From positions 1 through 6,413 of the forward strand of contig CAMBDR010000270.1 of assembly GCA_945864765.1 (NCBI GenBank): a DNA stretch of 6,413 nt, written 5' to 3'. Origin of the DNA: Janthinobacterium lividum. Its GTDB lineage: Bacteria > Pseudomonadota > Gammaproteobacteria > Burkholderiales > Burkholderiaceae_D. Position numbers and translations under genes: made by a program. This document shows, one piece after another, positions 5,324 through 6,413 of this stretch (its first letter is position 1; each line of letters starts with the position of its first letter). The notes below the pieces were generated by a model. That model was not told where the DNA came from and did no database searches. It saw nothing but the letters and a program-made list of their open reading frames with translations.

Positions 5324-6413
5324 TTACACCCCGGCTTTGATCACCTCCGCAATGGTGCCAAACAATTGATCGATATGGGTTTTTTCGATGATCAGCGGTG
5401 GCGACAAGGCAATAATATCGCCCGTGGTGCGAATTAACACGCCTTTTTCTTCAAAGCATTTTAAAAACACATTGAAGGCGCGCGCGGTCGGTTTGCCGGG
5501 AATGCTGTCCAGCTCTATCCCGCACACCAGGCCACAATTGCGAATATCTTTAACAAATGGCAAGCCACGCAAGCTATGCGCCGCATCTTCAAAATAGCTT
5601 GCCATGGCGGCGGCGCGTTCAAACAATTTTTCTTCGCGATACACTTCCAGGGTGGCAATGGTGGCGGCACTGGCCAGCGGGTGGCCGCTATAGGTGTAGC
5701 CGTGGAAAAATTCGATGGTGTTTTCCGGCGCCGCTTGCATAAACGCATCATGAATGCTTTGCTTGACCATCACCGCGCCCATCGGCACGGCCGCATTGCT
5801 TAAACCTTTGGCGCAGGTAATCATGTCCGGAATCACGCCAAAATGGTCGGCTGCAAACGCACTGCCCAAACGGCCAAAACCGGTGATGACTTCATCAAAA
5901 ATCAGCAAAATGCCGTATTTGTCGCAAATTTCGCGTATCCGCTGCAAATAACCTTGGGGCGGCATAATCACCCCAGCTGAACCGGCGATGGGTTCGATGA
6001 TGACGGCGGCCACCGTGGAAGGGTCGTGCAGGGCTAGCAGGCGCTGTTCCAACTCATCCGCCAATTCCACCCCGTGCTCGGGGATGCCGCGTGAAAACGC
6101 ATTTTTGTTAATGTTTAAGGTGTGGCGCAAATGGTCTACCGCTGGCAAGCCCGGCCCATAATGTTTGCGGTTGCCGGCAATGCCACCGACTGAAATGCCG
6201 CCAAAACCCACGCCGTGGTAGCCGCGCTCGCGCCCAATTAAACGGTGGCGCATACTATCACCACGAATCCGGTGATAAGCCAACGCAATTTTCAAGGCGC
6301 TATCGACCGCTTCCGAGCCGCTATTACAAAAAAAGATGCGATTCAAGTCACCCGGCGCAATCGCTGCCAGGGCACTGGCAGCTTCAAAGGCTTTGGGGTG
6401 GGCCATTTGAAAT
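5324..6413 (-). CDS. Omega-amino acid--pyruvate aminotransferase (class III PLP-dependent), N-terminus outside window
   Basis: This enzyme moves the terminal amino group of an omega-amino acid such as beta-alanine, or a related amine, to pyruvate, giving alanine and a semialdehyde. It is cytoplasmic and homotetrameric in characterised relatives. The frame stays open to the right edge, reading F-Q before the first visible Met at 6406-6404. That Met precedes AHPKAFEAA, an internal family motif, so the true start lies about 80 residues upstream. Numbered from this Met, landmarks are SGSEAVDSALK (29-39) for the PLP phosphate; YHG (63-65), whose Tyr stacks on PLP; IIEP (136-139); DEVITGFGR (171-179) with the PLP-nitrogen Asp D171; the Schiff-base lysine K200 in CAKGLSN; HGYTYSGHP (235-243) with Thr for the phosphate; and LIRTTGD (324-330), whose R326 corresponds to the substrate-carboxylate Arg. 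The HTLNINKNAFSRG and GGISVGG motifs favour the beta-alanine/omega-amino acid branch (bauA-like) over BioA, GabT or ArgD. The exact substrate is uncertain. It ends at TAA 5326-5324, 101 bases before folA. Confidence 0.92.
   Translation of the reverse strand, partial: FQMAHPKAFEAASALAAIAPGDLNRIFFCNSGSEAVDSALKIALAYHRIRGDSMRHRLIGRERGYHGVGFGGISVGGIAGNRKHYGPGLPAVDHLRHTLNINKNAFSRGIPEHGVELADELEQRLLALHDPSTVAAVIIEPIAGSAGVIMPPQGYLQRIREICDKYGILLIFDEVITGFGRLGSAFAADHFGVIPDMITCAKGLSNAAVPMGAVMVKQSIHDAFMQAAPENTIEFFHGYTYSGHPLASAATIATLEVYREEKLFERAAAMASYFEDAAHSLRGLPFVKDIRNCGLVCGIELDSIPGKPTARAFNVFLKCFEEKGVLIRTTGDIIALSPPLIIEKTHIDQLFGTIAEVIKAGV

Noticed and set aside
5279..5326. Intrinsic terminator after the aminotransferase
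   Set aside because: The only inverted repeat has a 7-base stem with a 27-base loop, and no T run follows on the minus strand. The T run lies on the wrong side and would serve only plus-strand transcription, where there is no gene.

Overview
All five protein genes in this window lie on the minus strand and read right to left. The base composition is moderate to high in G+C. The folA and omega-amino acid aminotransferase sequences, together with the DUF4337, DUF2339 and DUF3999 genes, point to a Gram-negative proteobacterium. Betaproteobacteria is my best guess, inferred from general protein style and not from any marker gene. No RNA gene, mobile element, CRISPR array or phage gene is visible. 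There is no gene-free stretch longer than about 100 bases.

Right end (5324-6413): most of a class III, PLP-dependent omega-amino acid:pyruvate aminotransferase. Its first 80 or so residues lie beyond the window. A 101-base gap (5223-5323) follows. It holds a plausible sigma-70 promoter and the start of folA, and folA (4731-5222) encodes a chromosomal-type dihydrofolate reductase with all the expected catalytic residues.

Left two-thirds (1-4694): three envelope genes of unknown function, closely spaced behind folA. First is a 204-residue DUF4337 protein with a His-rich N-terminus, a predicted membrane segment, a Lys/Glu-rich coil and two more membrane segments. Second is a 1112-residue DUF2339 polytopic membrane protein with an N-terminal anchor, a short coiled coil and a long Pro-Ala linker encoded by a hexanucleotide repeat. 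Third is the N-terminal half of a DUF3999 protein with a signal peptide, cut by the left edge. Gaps are 36, 61 and 18 bases, each downstream gene has an AAGAGG-type ribosome binding site, and no terminator is visible between them. folA and the three envelope genes therefore probably form one transcription unit.

The aminotransferase and folA are metabolic enzymes with clear functions. The DUF2339-DUF3999 pair, with DUF4337 beside it, is the least understood part. A giant multi-pass membrane protein is paired with an exported protein, which suggests an inner-membrane/periplasmic complex whose substrate or activity the sequence does not reveal.
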